Source: Jiella marina (GTDB lineage: Bacteria > Pseudomonadota > Alphaproteobacteria > Rhizobiales > Rhizobiaceae). Taken from it: DNA of 64,000 bases. The translations under genes were made by a program, and so were the position numbers. Every line of letters starts with the position of its first letter. The first letter of the stretch is position 1. Positions 52,158-61,819 of this stretch are shown piece after piece. Location of the stretch: the NCBI RefSeq assembly GCF_024359545.1, contig NZ_JAKQZG010000003.1:372001-436000 (forward strand), read 5' to 3'. The notes beneath the pieces were generated by a model. That model made no database searches and was not told where the DNA came from. It saw only the letters and a program-made list of their open reading frames with translations.

Positions 52158-53696
52158 ATGCAGCATGAAACTCGGCCCCAGACGAAGCGCAAGGGACTTC
52201 TCGCCGGCGTTCTCGCCGCTGGCGTCGCCGGCATGGCCCTGTCGGGTGGCATTGTCGCGAACACGATTCCGGTCTTCGCCGATCCGGTGAAGGTCGACGC
52301 GCCTCAGCAGCAGTTCGGCTTTGCCGATGTGGTGGAAAAGGTCTCTCCGGCGGTCGTCTCGGTTCGTGTGACCCAGGACGTGAAGCCGGCCATGGATCGC
52401 GGCCAGCAATTCGGCGGCCGCGGCTTTGGCAGCCCCTTCGAAAACCTTCCCGAAGATCATCCGCTCCGCCGCTTCTTCGATACGCCCGATGGCGGTCAGG
52501 GCATGCCTGGCATGCGCCCGCGCGGTCCCCAGGGCCCCCGCCAGGCGATCGGTCAGGGCTCCGGCTTCTTCATCTCCGAGGACGGCTATCTCGTCACCAA
52601 CAACCACGTTGTCGACGGCGGCAGCGAGTACACGATCGTCATGGATGACGGCTCGGAGTACGACGCCAAGCTCGTGGGCACCGACGCCCGCACGGACTTG
52701 GCCCTTCTGAAGGTCGATGCCGATCGCGACTTCACCTATGTCGAGTTCGGCAACGAGGATTCTGTGCGCATCGGCGACTGGGTCGTGGCGGTCGGCAACC
52801 CCTTCGGTCTTGGCGGCTCGGTGACGGCCGGCATCGTCTCGGCCCGCGGCCGTGATATCGGCGCTGGCCCCTATGACGACTTCCTGCAGATCGATGCGGC
52901 GGTGAACCGCGGCAATTCCGGTGGCCCGGCCTTCGGTCTCGACGGCAAGGTCATCGGCGTGAACACCGCGATCTTCTCGCCGTCCGGCGGCAATGTCGGC
53001 ATCGCGTTCGCCATCCCGGCGTCGGTCGCTCAGGACGTGGTCGCATCGCTGAGGCAGGACGGCAGCGTCGAGCGTGGCTGGCTCGGTGTCCAGATCGCGC
53101 CGGTGACCGACGACATCGCCGAGGCGGTTGGTCTCTCCGAGGCGGAAGGTGCGATCGTCACCCTGCCGGACAACGAGACTCCGGCCTCCAAGGCTGGCAT
53201 CCAGACCGGTGACGTCATCACCGCCGTCGACGGCCAGACCATTGAAGGGCCGCGGGAACTCGCCCGGCGGATCGCCAACTACCGTCCCGGCTCCAGCGTC
53301 GAGGTGACGGTGTGGCGGAACGAAAGCGCCGAGACGATCAATGTCGAACTCGGCGATCTGTCGAGCCTCGACGAGGCGGCTTCGCTGTCGGACGGTCCGA
53401 ACCGGGGCGTTCCCGTCGATCCGTCGTCCCTCTCCGGCTATGGCCTGACGCTCACCCCGTCCGAAGACGGCGAGGGCGTGGTCGTCACGGACATCGAGCC
53501 GGATTCGGCGGCGGCCGAGAAGGGCATGCAGCCGGGCGACGTGATCGTTTCGGTCAACGGCAAGACGGTCTCGGACCAGGCGGATGTGCGCGACGCGCTG
53601 TCGCAAGCCGCGGAGTCCGGCCGCAAGGCTGCGCTCTTCCAACTGCGCACGAACAACCAGAACCGTTTCGTCGCGCTGCCGATCGCCAAGAGCTGA
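52158..53696 (+). CDS. degP: periplasmic serine protease DegP/HtrA
   Basis: Encodes 512 residues. Signal peptide or anchor (about 14-41), trypsin-like domain (about 55-300) with triad His150 (NNHVV), Asp180 (RTDLALL) and Ser254 (GNSGGP), then two PDZ domains (about 305-390 and 410-500), the first with GWLGVQIAPV. The region at 83-130 is Gly/Pro/Arg-rich, the LA loop of DegP. It degrades and chaperones misfolded envelope proteins. A strong terminator follows. The two-component pair downstream may respond to the same envelope stress; that is inferred from its position. Confidence 0.95.
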   Translation: MQHETRPQTKRKGLLAGVLAAGVAGMALSGGIVANTIPVFADPVKVDAPQQQFGFADVVEKVSPAVVSVRVTQDVKPAMDRGQQFGGRGFGSPFENLPEDHPLRRFFDTPDGGQGMPGMRPRGPQGPRQAIGQGSGFFISEDGYLVTNNHVVDGGSEYTIVMDDGSEYDAKLVGTDARTDLALLKVDADRDFTYVEFGNEDSVRIGDWVVAVGNPFGLGGSVTAGIVSARGRDIGAGPYDDFLQIDAAVNRGNSGGPAFGLDGKVIGVNTAIFSPSGGNVGIAFAIPASVAQDVVASLRQDGSVERGWLGVQIAPVTDDIAEAVGLSEAEGAIVTLPDNETPASKAGIQTGDVITAVDGQTIEGPRELARRIANYRPGSSVEVTVWRNESAETINVELGDLSSLDEAASLSDGPNRGVPVDPSSLSGYGLTLTPSEDGEGVVVTDIEPDSAAAEKGMQPGDVIVSVNGKTVSDQADVRDALSQAAESGRKAALFQLRTNNQNRFVALPIAKS

Positions 53697-53710
53697 TCCG
53701 GCTCTCGGTT

Positions 53711-53733
53711 GGCCCGCCCGGTTCGGGCGGGCC
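53711..53733 (+). terminator. hairpin after degP
   Basis: A perfect ten-base stem GGCCCGCCCG / CGGGCGGGCC with only a GTT loop, 14 bases past the degP stop. It lies ahead of a second structure with a T-run, so it may cooperate in termination. Confidence 0.6.
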
Positions 53734-53760
53734 TGCGGCAGATCGTGCCGAAACAATTCC

Positions 53761-53798
53761 GGCGGGCGGTGTTCATGCGCCGCCCGCTTTGCTTTTTC
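53761..53798 (+). terminator. rho-independent terminator after degP
   Basis: Stem GCGGGCGG / CCGCCCGC with a ten-base loop, followed by TTTGCTTTTTC. It should end the degP transcript before the response regulator gene at 53822. Confidence 0.75.
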
Positions 53799-53821
53799 TC
53801 GCAGATTTCTAGGTGCGTAAC

Positions 53822-54538
53822 ATGACGCGAAACCCGGCTGGCGAAGCTTCGACCGACTCCATGCGAATCCTGATCATTGAAGACGACCGCGAAGCTGCAT
53901 CCTACCTGGTGAAGGCGCTGAAAGAGGCCGGTCATGTCGCCGACCATGCCGCAGACGGTGAGGAGGGCCTCCATGCGGCCCAGACGCGCGACTACGACGT
54001 CCTGATCGTCGATCGCATGCTGCCGAAGCGCGACGGGCTGTCGGTGATCGCGGCGCTGCGCGAAGAGGACAACGAGACGCCGGCCCTGATCCTCTCTGCC
54101 CTGGGCCAGGTGGACGATCGCGTGAAGGGTCTGCGCGCTGGCGGCGACGACTATCTCGCTAAGCCCTATTCCTTCTCCGAACTCCTGGCGCGCATCGAGG
54201 TGCTCGGCCGGCGGCGGGTCGGCAAGGAGGTCGAGACCAGCTACCGCGTCGGCGATCTGGAGCTCGACCGCCTGTCCCACGAAGTGCGCCGGGCCGGAAA
54301 GCCGATCGTCCTGCAGCCGCGCGAGTTCCGGCTTCTGGAATATCTGATGAAGCATGCGAACCAGGTGGTGACCCGCACCATGCTTCTGGAAAATGTCTGG
54401 GACTATCATTTCGACCCGCAGACCAACGTCATCGACGTGCACATCTCGCGGCTGCGCTCGAAGATCGAGCGCGACTTCGGCTCGCCGATCCTGCATACCG
54501 TCCGCGGCGCCGGCTACATCATGCGCGCCGATGGCTGA
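53822..54538 (+). CDS. OmpR-family response regulator
   Basis: Encodes 238 residues from ATG 53822, which has AGGTG six bases ahead; the next ATG at 53861 would give the usual 225-residue form starting MRILIIEDD and cannot be excluded. Receiver domain (about 14-130) with phospho-Asp in VLIVDRMLPKRDG; winged helix DNA-binding domain (about 140-238) with RPREFRLLEYL-type motif. It follows degP and precedes its kinase after a palindromic repeat. In S. meliloti the same position holds an uncharacterised pair, so the signal is unknown; envelope stress is a reasonable guess. Confidence 0.87.
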   Translation: MTRNPAGEASTDSMRILIIEDDREAASYLVKALKEAGHVADHAADGEEGLHAAQTRDYDVLIVDRMLPKRDGLSVIAALREEDNETPALILSALGQVDDRVKGLRAGGDDYLAKPYSFSELLARIEVLGRRRVGKEVETSYRVGDLELDRLSHEVRRAGKPIVLQPREFRLLEYLMKHANQVVTRTMLLENVWDYHFDPQTNVIDVHISRLRSKIERDFGSPILHTVRGAGYIMRADG

Positions 54539-54592
54539 TCCGAGGCGATGAGGTTTCGTTGTTTCGTCCTCTTGCGTCGCGTCTCTGAGGTC

Positions 54593-54711
54593 ACCCCCCT
54601 CTGCCTGCCGGCATCTCCCCCGCAAGGGGGGAGAAAGGCTGGCATCGAGGCCTGGCACCACCACTCTCCCTCCTTGCGGGGGAGATGTCGGCGAAGCCGA
54701 CAGAGGGGGGT
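54593..54711. repeat. palindromic intergenic repeat (RIME-like)
   Basis: A 119-base inverted repeat between the response regulator and the kinase genes. The left arm holds ACCCCCCTCTG and CATCTCCCCCGCAAGG; the right arm holds CCTTGCGGGGGAGATG and CAGAGGGGGGT. Further small stems lie inside (TCGGCGAAGCCGA in the right arm). The layout matches the mosaic intergenic repeats common in Rhizobiales genomes. It would form a long RNA hairpin between two otherwise linked genes. Confidence 0.85.
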
Positions 54712-54813
54712 AACGCAACGGTCCAGCTCGGTCTCCGACCGTGACGGGTTCGTGCAATCGGCACTGTGTTCTCTTCGATCCGCATCGCCCTATCGCCGCC
54801 CCGCGGAGGCGTC

Positions 54814-56232
54814 ATGGCACGGCTGAGAGCGTTGATGCGCATGACCGCCGTCCGGCTCTCGGCGGTCTACTTCCTGCTGTTCGCGATCTGCGCTGTGGTG
54901 CTCGTCTTCTACGTGACGGCGACCGCCTCGGGGATCGTCGAGGATCAGAGCCGGGCGACGATTTCGGAAGAGCTGAACGAACTGGCCCAGGTCTACCGCC
55001 AGGGGGGGATCATCGGACTGGTGCGCACGATCGATCGGCGCTCCCGCCAGCCGGGCGCCTCGCTCTATCTGGTCACCGACGCGACCGGTCGCATCATTGC
55101 GGGCAATGTCGAGAATCTCCAGCCCGGCGTGCTGGACGATGCCGGGCCCACCAGCGACGCCTTTGCCTATGAGCGCTATGCCGAGGATGACGATGACCGC
55201 TATCATCTCGCAATTGCCGAGGTGGTCAGCCTGCCTAATGGCATGCGCGTCCTGGTCGGCCGCGACCAGAGCGAACAGGTGCGGTTCCGCGGCGTCGTTC
55301 GCAGCGCCCTGATCCTGGCGCTGGCGCTGATGGGGCTTGCGGCGCTGATCGCGTGGTTTTTCGTTGGCCGGAGGGCACTTCGCCGGCTCGACGGGGTGAC
55401 GGCGGCAAGCGCCCGGATCCTGGCCGGCGATCTCTCCGAACGCCTGCCGGTGACCGGCGCCGGCGACGAATTCGACCGGCTTTCGGAAAACCTCAACACG
55501 CTTCTCGCGCGGATATCTCTCCTTCAGGAGGGGCTGAAGCAGGTCTCGGACAATATTGCCCACGATCTCAGAACCCCCCTGACCCGGCTGCGCAGCAAGG
55601 CCGAGTCGGCGCTGGCGGCACGGCCGACCGAAGCGGAAGCGGGCGAGGTGCTGGAGGGGCTGATCGCAGAGTCCGACCAGATGATCCGGACCTTCGACGC
55701 GATCCTGATGATTTCCCGCGTCGAGGCCGGGTCCCATTCGGTGCTGAAATCGGAGATCGACGTGGCCGAGATCGCCGCCGACGTGGTCGATCTCTACGAG
55801 CCGCTGGCCGAAGACGCCGGCGCCTCGCTGACACTCGAGGCGCCGCCGCGCCTTCTCGTGACGGGCAGTCGCGAACTGATCGCGCAGGCGATCTCCAACC
55901 TGATCGACAATGCGCTGAAATATGCTGCCGCGCCGGATCGCCGGACGAAGATCAAGGTCGCCATTTCCGATGGCGGCACGAGGTGGCGGCTGGCCGTCTC
56001 CGACGACGGGCCGGGCATTCCGCCGGACAAGCACGAGCGCGTACTCGAGCGTTTCTATCGCCTCGACCAGAGCCGTTCCATGCCGGGTTCAGGCCTTGGC
56101 CTGTCGCTCGTCCAGGCGATTGCCCGGGTCCATGGCGGAAGCCTCGTCCTTGAGGATGCGGCGCCGGGGCTTACTGTTGTCCTCGAAATGCCGAAGGAGG
56201 AGCGGCAGACGAGCGATGGTGGCGAAAGCTGA
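54814..56232 (+). CDS. EnvZ/QseC-type sensor histidine kinase
   Basis: Encodes 472 residues from ATG 54814 with GGAGG four bases upstream; the frame is open from 54766. Membrane segment (about 12-33), periplasmic domain (about 34-160), second segment (about 168-190), HAMP (about 190-243), HisKA with NIAHDLRTPLTRL (phospho-His) and a HATPase with NLIDNALKYA, DDGPGIPPDKHERV and GSGLGLSLVQ. It is the partner of the regulator at 53822, 275 bases upstream and separated by the palindromic repeat. The last 17 bases overlap glnE in another frame, so translation of the two may be coupled. Confidence 0.9.
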   Translation: MARLRALMRMTAVRLSAVYFLLFAICAVVLVFYVTATASGIVEDQSRATISEELNELAQVYRQGGIIGLVRTIDRRSRQPGASLYLVTDATGRIIAGNVENLQPGVLDDAGPTSDAFAYERYAEDDDDRYHLAIAEVVSLPNGMRVLVGRDQSEQVRFRGVVRSALILALALMGLAALIAWFFVGRRALRRLDGVTAASARILAGDLSERLPVTGAGDEFDRLSENLNTLLARISLLQEGLKQVSDNIAHDLRTPLTRLRSKAESALAARPTEAEAGEVLEGLIAESDQMIRTFDAILMISRVEAGSHSVLKSEIDVAEIAADVVDLYEPLAEDAGASLTLEAPPRLLVTGSRELIAQAISNLIDNALKYAAAPDRRTKIKVAISDGGTRWRLAVSDDGPGIPPDKHERVLERFYRLDQSRSMPGSGLGLSLVQAIARVHGGSLVLEDAAPGLTVVLEMPKEERQTSDGGES

Positions 56233-59218
56233 GACGAATCCGGAGACAGACGATCGAGGGCAGGGCGGCTTCGGCCTGGGGAGCGGCGAGCACCCGAAAC
56301 CGCTCGATGAAGACGCGGCCCGGCGATGGATCGCGGATCTTCGGGAGGCAGCCGAAGAGCGCGGGCTGAATCGCCTCGGTGCCTTCCTTGAGAGTGGTCA
56401 TCCGGATTCGGCCCGGTTGTCGGCGCTTCTCGATCTCTCGCCGTTCCTCAACGGGATCATCCTCAAGAATCCGGAGTGGCTGGAGGACGTTCTCACCGAT
56501 GGCGCCGATGCGATTGTCGCGCGAACGATCGAGTCCGTTGCCGGGCTTGCGATTTCAGACATGAACGAGCGCGCGCTGATGACGGCACTGCGCGAAGCCA
56601 AGCGCAAGGTCGCGCTGGTACTTGCCCTTTCTGAGACGTTCGGCGGCGCGAGTCTGAAAGAGACGACCGGCGCCCTGTCCGACTTCGCCGAAGCAGCGGT
56701 CGGGACCGCCCTGCGATACTGCCTTGTCGATCTTGGCACGTCGGGAAAGATCACGCTGCCCTTTCCGGACGAACCGGAGAAGCAATGCGGCCTCTTCGTC
56801 CTCGGAATGGGCAAGCTCGGTGCGCGCGAGCTCAACTATTCGAGCGACATCGACATCATCGTCTTCTTTGACGCCGACAAGCCTCTGACGCCGGACCCGA
56901 TGGATGCTTCCGAGACGCTGGCAAGGCTCGTGCGCAAGCTGACGCGGATCCTCAACGAGCGAACTGGCGACGGCTACGTCTTCCGCACCGATCTGCGGCT
57001 GCGGCCGGACCCGAGCGCGATGCCGCTCGCAATGTCCACCGACATGGCGCTCACCTATTACGAGGGGTCGGGCCGCGACTGGGAGCGCGCCGCGATGATC
57101 AAGGCGCGGACGATCGCCGGCGATCGCCAGGCTGGCGAGGCGTTCTTGAAGGAGGTCACCCCCTTCGTCTGGCGGAAATATCTCGATTTCTCCGCCGTTG
57201 CCGCCATCCAGGACATGAAGCAGCGCATCGACCGGCATCGCGGCTTCGAATCGATCGGTCTCGCCGGCCACAATGTGAAGCTCGGGCGGGGCGGCATCCG
57301 TGAGATCGAGTTCTTCGCCCAGGCCCAGCAATTGATCGCTGGCGGACGGGCCCCGAAGCTGAGGCAGCGGCGCACGGACCAAGCGCTCGCGGAACTCGCC
57401 AGCGGCGGCTGGATCGCCGGCAAGACGGCTGAGGAACTCACTAGCGACTACTGGTTCCTGCGGCGTGTCGAACACGCCATCCAGATGCAGGCCGACGAGC
57501 AGAGCCACACGTTGCCCGAAGACGACGAAAAGCTCGCCGCCGTCGCTCATCTCGCGGGCTTTTCGGGCGTCGATGCGCTAGGCGAGGCGCTCCTGCCATG
57601 CCTGAAACGCGTCGACCGGCATTACAGCGGCCTGTTCAGCGAGGGACGGGACGAGGCGGACAGGGGCGACGACCATTCTGCGCTTGCCACGCTGTCGCGG
57701 ACACCGGACGATCCTACAGCCATCGCTGCGCTGGAGAGCCTCGGCTATGAGCGGCCGAATGATATCGCACGAGTCGTCCACTCCTGGACGCTGGGACGGT
57801 ATCGCGCCACCCAGACGAACGCCGCGCGGCAGCGCCTGTCGGAGGTGCTGCCGGTCCTGCTGGTCACCTTCGGCAAGGCCCCCGATCCCGATGGCGCGCT
57901 CGTCGCCTTCGATCGGTTTCTCGCCGGCCTGCCCGCCGGAATTCAGTTCTTCTCGCTGATCGCGTCCAATCCGAAGACGCTCGAGCTTCTGGCCGTCATC
58001 ATGACCTCGGCCCCGACATTGCGTGAGACGATCGCCGCCAGACCTCATGTCTTCGACGCGCTCCTCGATCCGGCCTTTCTCGGCGAACTGCCCGAGCGCG
58101 AACTCCTGGCCGAGCGGTTGTCTGCCTTTATGGCGATGGCGAGCGACTACGAGGACGAGTTGACACGTCTGCGGATCTTCGCATCCGAGCAGCGCTTTCT
58201 TGTGGGCGCCCGCATGCTGAGCGGCATCGTCGATGCCGACGAAGCCGGCCCGGCCTTCTCCAACATCGCTGATGTCGTGCTGGAATCGACGCTCACCATC
58301 GTCGAGCGAGCCTTTGTCGAGGTCCACGGACGCGTCCCCGGCGCGCGGATCGCGCTCCTGGGCATGGGGCGGCTCGGGAGCCAGGAACTGACGGCGAGCT
58401 CCGATCTCGACCTGATCCTTCTCTACGATCACGACCCGGACGCGGACGCCTCGGACGGGCGAAAAGCGCTGTCGCCTGCCGCCTATTTTGCCCGGCTGAC
58501 GCAGCGGCTCATCGCGGCGCTCACCGCCCCCATGCGCGAAGGCATCCTCTACGACGTCGACTTCCGGCTCCGGCCTTCCGGCAACAAGGGGCCGCTCGCG
58601 ACCGATCTCGAAGCGTTCCGCCTCTATCAGGCCAAGGAAGCCTGGACGTGGGAGCGGATGGCGCTGACACGCTCGCGCCCGATCGCCGGCGATCCGGACT
58701 TGATGCGTGAAGTCGCCGACACGATTGCGGCGATCGTGGGCGACCTGCGCGATCCGGAGGAGGTGACGCGCGACGTCGCCGAAATGCGCGATCGCATCGC
58801 TCGCGCCAAGCCGGCGGGCGGCGCTCTCGATCTCAAGCTCCGTCCCGGCGGGCTGATCGACCTGGAGTTTCTCGCCCAATGGGCGATCCTGACAGGGCGG
58901 GTCGATCCTGTCTTTTGCGGTCGTCCGACCGAAACGGTGCTGGCGGCGGCGGTCTTCCCACCGCCCGAAGTGGACGGCGTGCGCCTCGCCGACGCGATGA
59001 ACCGCCTGACGCGGATCACCCAGTTGCTGCGCCTTGGCCCTTCGGGCGCGAAGGAGTTTTCCGACGTGCCGCTCGGTCTGCTGGAGGCGATCACCCGCTC
59101 GCTGGGCTTCGACGATGTCGACGCGCTCACGGGATGGGTCGATGCGGAGACCCGGATGGTGCGCGACTGTTTCGAATCGGTCGTCGGGACGGCAAGCGAG
59201 GAGGACTCCGCGGAGTGA
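56216..59218 (+). CDS. glnE: glutamine synthetase adenylyltransferase/deadenylase GlnE
   Basis: Encodes 1000 residues from ATG 56216, which overlaps the end of the kinase gene by 17 bases. The two nucleotidyltransferase domains are visible: the N-terminal deadenylase with LNYSSDIDIIVFFD and RTDLRLRPDPS, and the C-terminal adenylylase with TASSDLDLILLYD and DVDFRLRPSGN, plus the GlnE-specific RGGIREIEFFAQ and RPGGLIDLEFLAQ. It tunes glutamine synthetase by adding or removing AMP under PII control. The length matches the family. Its coupling to a histidine kinase gene is a positional feature of this group, not a known functional link. Confidence 0.94.
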   Translation: MVAKAETNPETDDRGQGGFGLGSGEHPKPLDEDAARRWIADLREAAEERGLNRLGAFLESGHPDSARLSALLDLSPFLNGIILKNPEWLEDVLTDGADAIVARTIESVAGLAISDMNERALMTALREAKRKVALVLALSETFGGASLKETTGALSDFAEAAVGTALRYCLVDLGTSGKITLPFPDEPEKQCGLFVLGMGKLGARELNYSSDIDIIVFFDADKPLTPDPMDASETLARLVRKLTRILNERTGDGYVFRTDLRLRPDPSAMPLAMSTDMALTYYEGSGRDWERAAMIKARTIAGDRQAGEAFLKEVTPFVWRKYLDFSAVAAIQDMKQRIDRHRGFESIGLAGHNVKLGRGGIREIEFFAQAQQLIAGGRAPKLRQRRTDQALAELASGGWIAGKTAEELTSDYWFLRRVEHAIQMQADEQSHTLPEDDEKLAAVAHLAGFSGVDALGEALLPCLKRVDRHYSGLFSEGRDEADRGDDHSALATLSRTPDDPTAIAALESLGYERPNDIARVVHSWTLGRYRATQTNAARQRLSEVLPVLLVTFGKAPDPDGALVAFDRFLAGLPAGIQFFSLIASNPKTLELLAVIMTSAPTLRETIAARPHVFDALLDPAFLGELPERELLAERLSAFMAMASDYEDELTRLRIFASEQRFLVGARMLSGIVDADEAGPAFSNIADVVLESTLTIVERAFVEVHGRVPGARIALLGMGRLGSQELTASSDLDLILLYDHDPDADASDGRKALSPAAYFARLTQRLIAALTAPMREGILYDVDFRLRPSGNKGPLATDLEAFRLYQAKEAWTWERMALTRSRPIAGDPDLMREVADTIAAIVGDLRDPEEVTRDVAEMRDRIARAKPAGGALDLKLRPGGLIDLEFLAQWAILTGRVDPVFCGRPTETVLAAAVFPPPEVDGVRLADAMNRLTRITQLLRLGPSGAKEFSDVPLGLLEAITRSLGFDDVDALTGWVDAETRMVRDCFESVVGTASEEDSAE

Positions 59219-59324
59219 TGGATACCCGCCGCGCATCTCGTCCGGCGGTCGATGAAAAAAGGCGTTGAGGCGGGGGGTCGTCAGAACCGCGACGGCTGTC
59301 GGTCGCGGCCGTGCGGCGGCAAGG

Positions 59325-61742
59325 TCAGGCGGCGGCCTGTGTCCTGCCCTTCCGTCCTGAGGCGAGGCGCCGCGATGCGGGGAGAGCGGGATCGAGGGCT
59401 CGCGTCATCCAAGAGTCCGCAGTGTGTTCGTGCGACTTCGCCGACGCGATCGTGGGCAGCCGCAGGGTGACGACCGTGCCGTCGTCGACCCGGGAGGAGA
59501 GCCTGATCCTGCCGCCATGCAGGCCCACCAGGGAGCGCGCGATCGCGAGACCGAGCCTGTGGCCGCCATGCTTCGATCGCACCAACTCGTTGTCCAGTTC
59601 GCCGAAGGGCAGACCGAGGGATGCCATGGCCTGTTTCGAGAGGCCGGAGCCATTGTCGGCGATCGTGAGGATCGCGGTGTCGCCGAGCCGCCGCAGGCGC
59701 AAGCGGACCGCGCCGCCTTCCGCCGCGAACTTGACCGCATTGGACAGAAGGTTGAGCACGACCTGGGTCGTCGCGCGACGGTCCGACGTCATGGTTAGCC
59801 GCTCCGGCGTCTCGATGCTCATCCGGACCTGCTTTTCCTTGGCCAGCGGTTCGACGAGTGCCGCGCTGTCGCGCACGATATCGGCGAGTTCGATCGATTC
59901 CCGCGTGAGTTCGAGACGTCCCGACTCGATCGTTGCCAGTTCGAGAATGTCGTCGATCATCCGCAGGAGATGAGTCCCGCTCTTGTGGATGTCCTGGACG
60001 TATTCGGAATATTTGTCGTTGGCGAGGACGCCGAAGGTCTCGTGGCGGATGAGGTCGGAAAAGCCGAGAATGGCGTTCAGCGGTGTGCGCAGCTCGTGGG
60101 ACATGTTGGCGAGGAAGGTCGTCTTGGCGCGCGAGGCGGTCTCGGCGCGATCCTTCTCGGCCATGTAGCGCAGATTGAGGTCGGAGAGCTGGGCGGCCTT
60201 GCGCTCGGCGTCGGCGGTGGCGGCCTCGAGTTCCTTGATCGTTTCGAGAAGCTGTTCGCGGGAATTGGCGATCTGCGTCTGATGATGCTTGATCTGGGTG
60301 ATGTCGGTGCCGATCGAGACGCTGCCGCCATCGGCCGTGCGACGGGCGGAGATCAGGAGCCAGCGCCCGTCGGGCATCTCGGCTTCGACAGCGCTCTCGC
60401 TCTCGGCCATATCGCCCTGAAGCGGCTTCACACGGCTGGGCCCATGTGCCTTGCGCAGAACCTCTTCGACCGGCGTCCCCGGAAGGACGTCGGCTTCGTC
60501 GAGGCCGAAGGTCTGCCGATAGATCGAGTTGCAGACGACCACGCGGGCGTCGCGATCGCAAAGCAGGAACGTTTCCGAAATATGCTCGATGGTGTTCTGC
60601 AGGCGGATATTGGCCTCGTTGGTCTTGCGCGCCAGTTCCTGCTGCTCGGTGACGTCGACGGCAATGCCGATCAGGTGCGTTCCGCCGTCGCAGCAGGTCG
60701 TCACGTCGGCACGGGCTCGAATCGAGACATAGTCGCCATCGGCGCGGCGCATCCGGAAAACCCGGTCGAGCATCTCGATACGACCGTCGGCGGCCGCACG
60801 GGCAATCTCGAACAGACCGACATCCTCCGGGTGCACCAGCGGGGCGACGTCAGCGAAGGAGAGAACGCCATTCCCCGGTTCCATGCCGAGAATTTCGTAC
60901 ATCGAACGCGACCAGTACATGCGGCCGCGAGCGATGTCCCAGTCGAGCAGGCCGCACTTGCCGCGCGAGAGCGCGATGTCGACCCGCTGATTTGTCTCGC
61001 TGCACAATGTGTCGAAGGTTTCCGCGCGCCGGGTCTGACGGAAATAGGCGTAGAGAATGACCAGCATGATCAGGCTGGTGAGCGCGAAGAGAGTGACGGC
61101 GAGCGAGAGCGAGTCGCGCCAGACGGAGAGGACTTCCGCTTCGGTACGAATGATCACGATATTGCCGGCCCGGTTCGGCAGCTCGGCCGCCGCGGCGATC
61201 GCCGGAACACCCCGGAAGCTCGTATCGATCGCGGTAGAGCCGGCATCGAACCCCACGAGATGGCGCGAATCGGACATTATGTCGTGAACGTTCAGCCCCA
61301 CATAGTCTTCCGAGCCGGCCATGGCATGGGTGACGAGGCCGTTGCGGTCCGCGACCACCGCGGTTGCGGAGTCCGGCACGATCTTGGTGCTGGCAAAGCC
61401 GACAAGGAAGGCGGCGACGTCGAACTCGGCGAGGCCTTCGGCAGCCGCTTCGCCGCCGACGGACAGGAGACGCGCGGCGATCGCAAGATCGTGGCGCGCA
61501 TCGTCCAGAATTCGGGATTGGTCGTTCGTCGCGATGATCAGGCGGGTCGCCGCGAGACCAAGAAGAAACAGGATCACCAGAGGCGGAACGACGCGTCGCA
61601 ACATGTGGTCGGACTGCGCTGTCGGGTCCGCGCCAGCAAGCTGAGCCAGCCCTTCACCGGGAAGGCCCCGATCGCCAATCAGACCCCCGATCCAGGCAAG
61701 CAAACCTTCCCCGTTCGGTGCGCTTGACGCATCCGCTCGCAT
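59325..61742 (-). CDS. pleC: PAS-containing sensor histidine kinase, PleC-like
   Basis: Encodes 805 residues from ATG 61742, with GAGGGG five bases upstream. Membrane segment (about 48-66), periplasmic sensor (about 70-205), second segment (about 213-235), PAS domains (about 260-370 and 380-490), a coiled coil (about 490-545) and the kinase core: SHELRTPLNAILGFSDLIRH for the phospho-His, NLLSNAVKFA, DNGSGLS and GHRLGLAIA. The H-box belongs to the PleC/DivJ/PdhS group, which phosphorylates or dephosphorylates DivK to set cell polarity. The position between glnE and pepN is that of S. meliloti PleC as I recall it; PdhS-type paralogues are the alternative. Confidence 0.82.
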   Translation of the reverse strand: MRADASSAPNGEGLLAWIGGLIGDRGLPGEGLAQLAGADPTAQSDHMLRRVVPPLVILFLLGLAATRLIIATNDQSRILDDARHDLAIAARLLSVGGEAAAEGLAEFDVAAFLVGFASTKIVPDSATAVVADRNGLVTHAMAGSEDYVGLNVHDIMSDSRHLVGFDAGSTAIDTSFRGVPAIAAAAELPNRAGNIVIIRTEAEVLSVWRDSLSLAVTLFALTSLIMLVILYAYFRQTRRAETFDTLCSETNQRVDIALSRGKCGLLDWDIARGRMYWSRSMYEILGMEPGNGVLSFADVAPLVHPEDVGLFEIARAAADGRIEMLDRVFRMRRADGDYVSIRARADVTTCCDGGTHLIGIAVDVTEQQELARKTNEANIRLQNTIEHISETFLLCDRDARVVVCNSIYRQTFGLDEADVLPGTPVEEVLRKAHGPSRVKPLQGDMAESESAVEAEMPDGRWLLISARRTADGGSVSIGTDITQIKHHQTQIANSREQLLETIKELEAATADAERKAAQLSDLNLRYMAEKDRAETASRAKTTFLANMSHELRTPLNAILGFSDLIRHETFGVLANDKYSEYVQDIHKSGTHLLRMIDDILELATIESGRLELTRESIELADIVRDSAALVEPLAKEKQVRMSIETPERLTMTSDRRATTQVVLNLLSNAVKFAAEGGAVRLRLRRLGDTAILTIADNGSGLSKQAMASLGLPFGELDNELVRSKHGGHRLGLAIARSLVGLHGGRIRLSSRVDDGTVVTLRLPTIASAKSHEHTADSWMTRALDPALPASRRLASGRKGRTQAAA

Positions 61743-61768
61743 GCAAGACCCCTCGTTGCCGCATCACT

Positions 61769-61819
61769 GATTCGATAAGCCGCTTTACCGAATCGCAACG
61801 AATTGATCAGACACGAATC
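61769..61819. promoter_or_regulatory. cluster of three GANTC sites upstream of pleC
   Basis: GATTC at 61769, GAATC at 61790 and GAATC at 61815, within the 132-base gap between pepN and pleC. GANTC is the target of the cell-cycle methylase CcrM in alphaproteobacteria. A direct repeat AATTGATCA occurs at 61801-61809 and 61865-61873. Confidence 0.55.

Noticed and set aside
52023-53756. A 577-codon minus-strand frame opposite degP.
   Set aside because: DegP has a complete catalytic triad and two PDZ domains; the reverse frame has none.
59970-61727. A 585-codon plus-strand frame opposite the PleC-like kinase.
   Set aside because: The kinase carries intact H, N and G boxes; the reverse frame has shadow composition.
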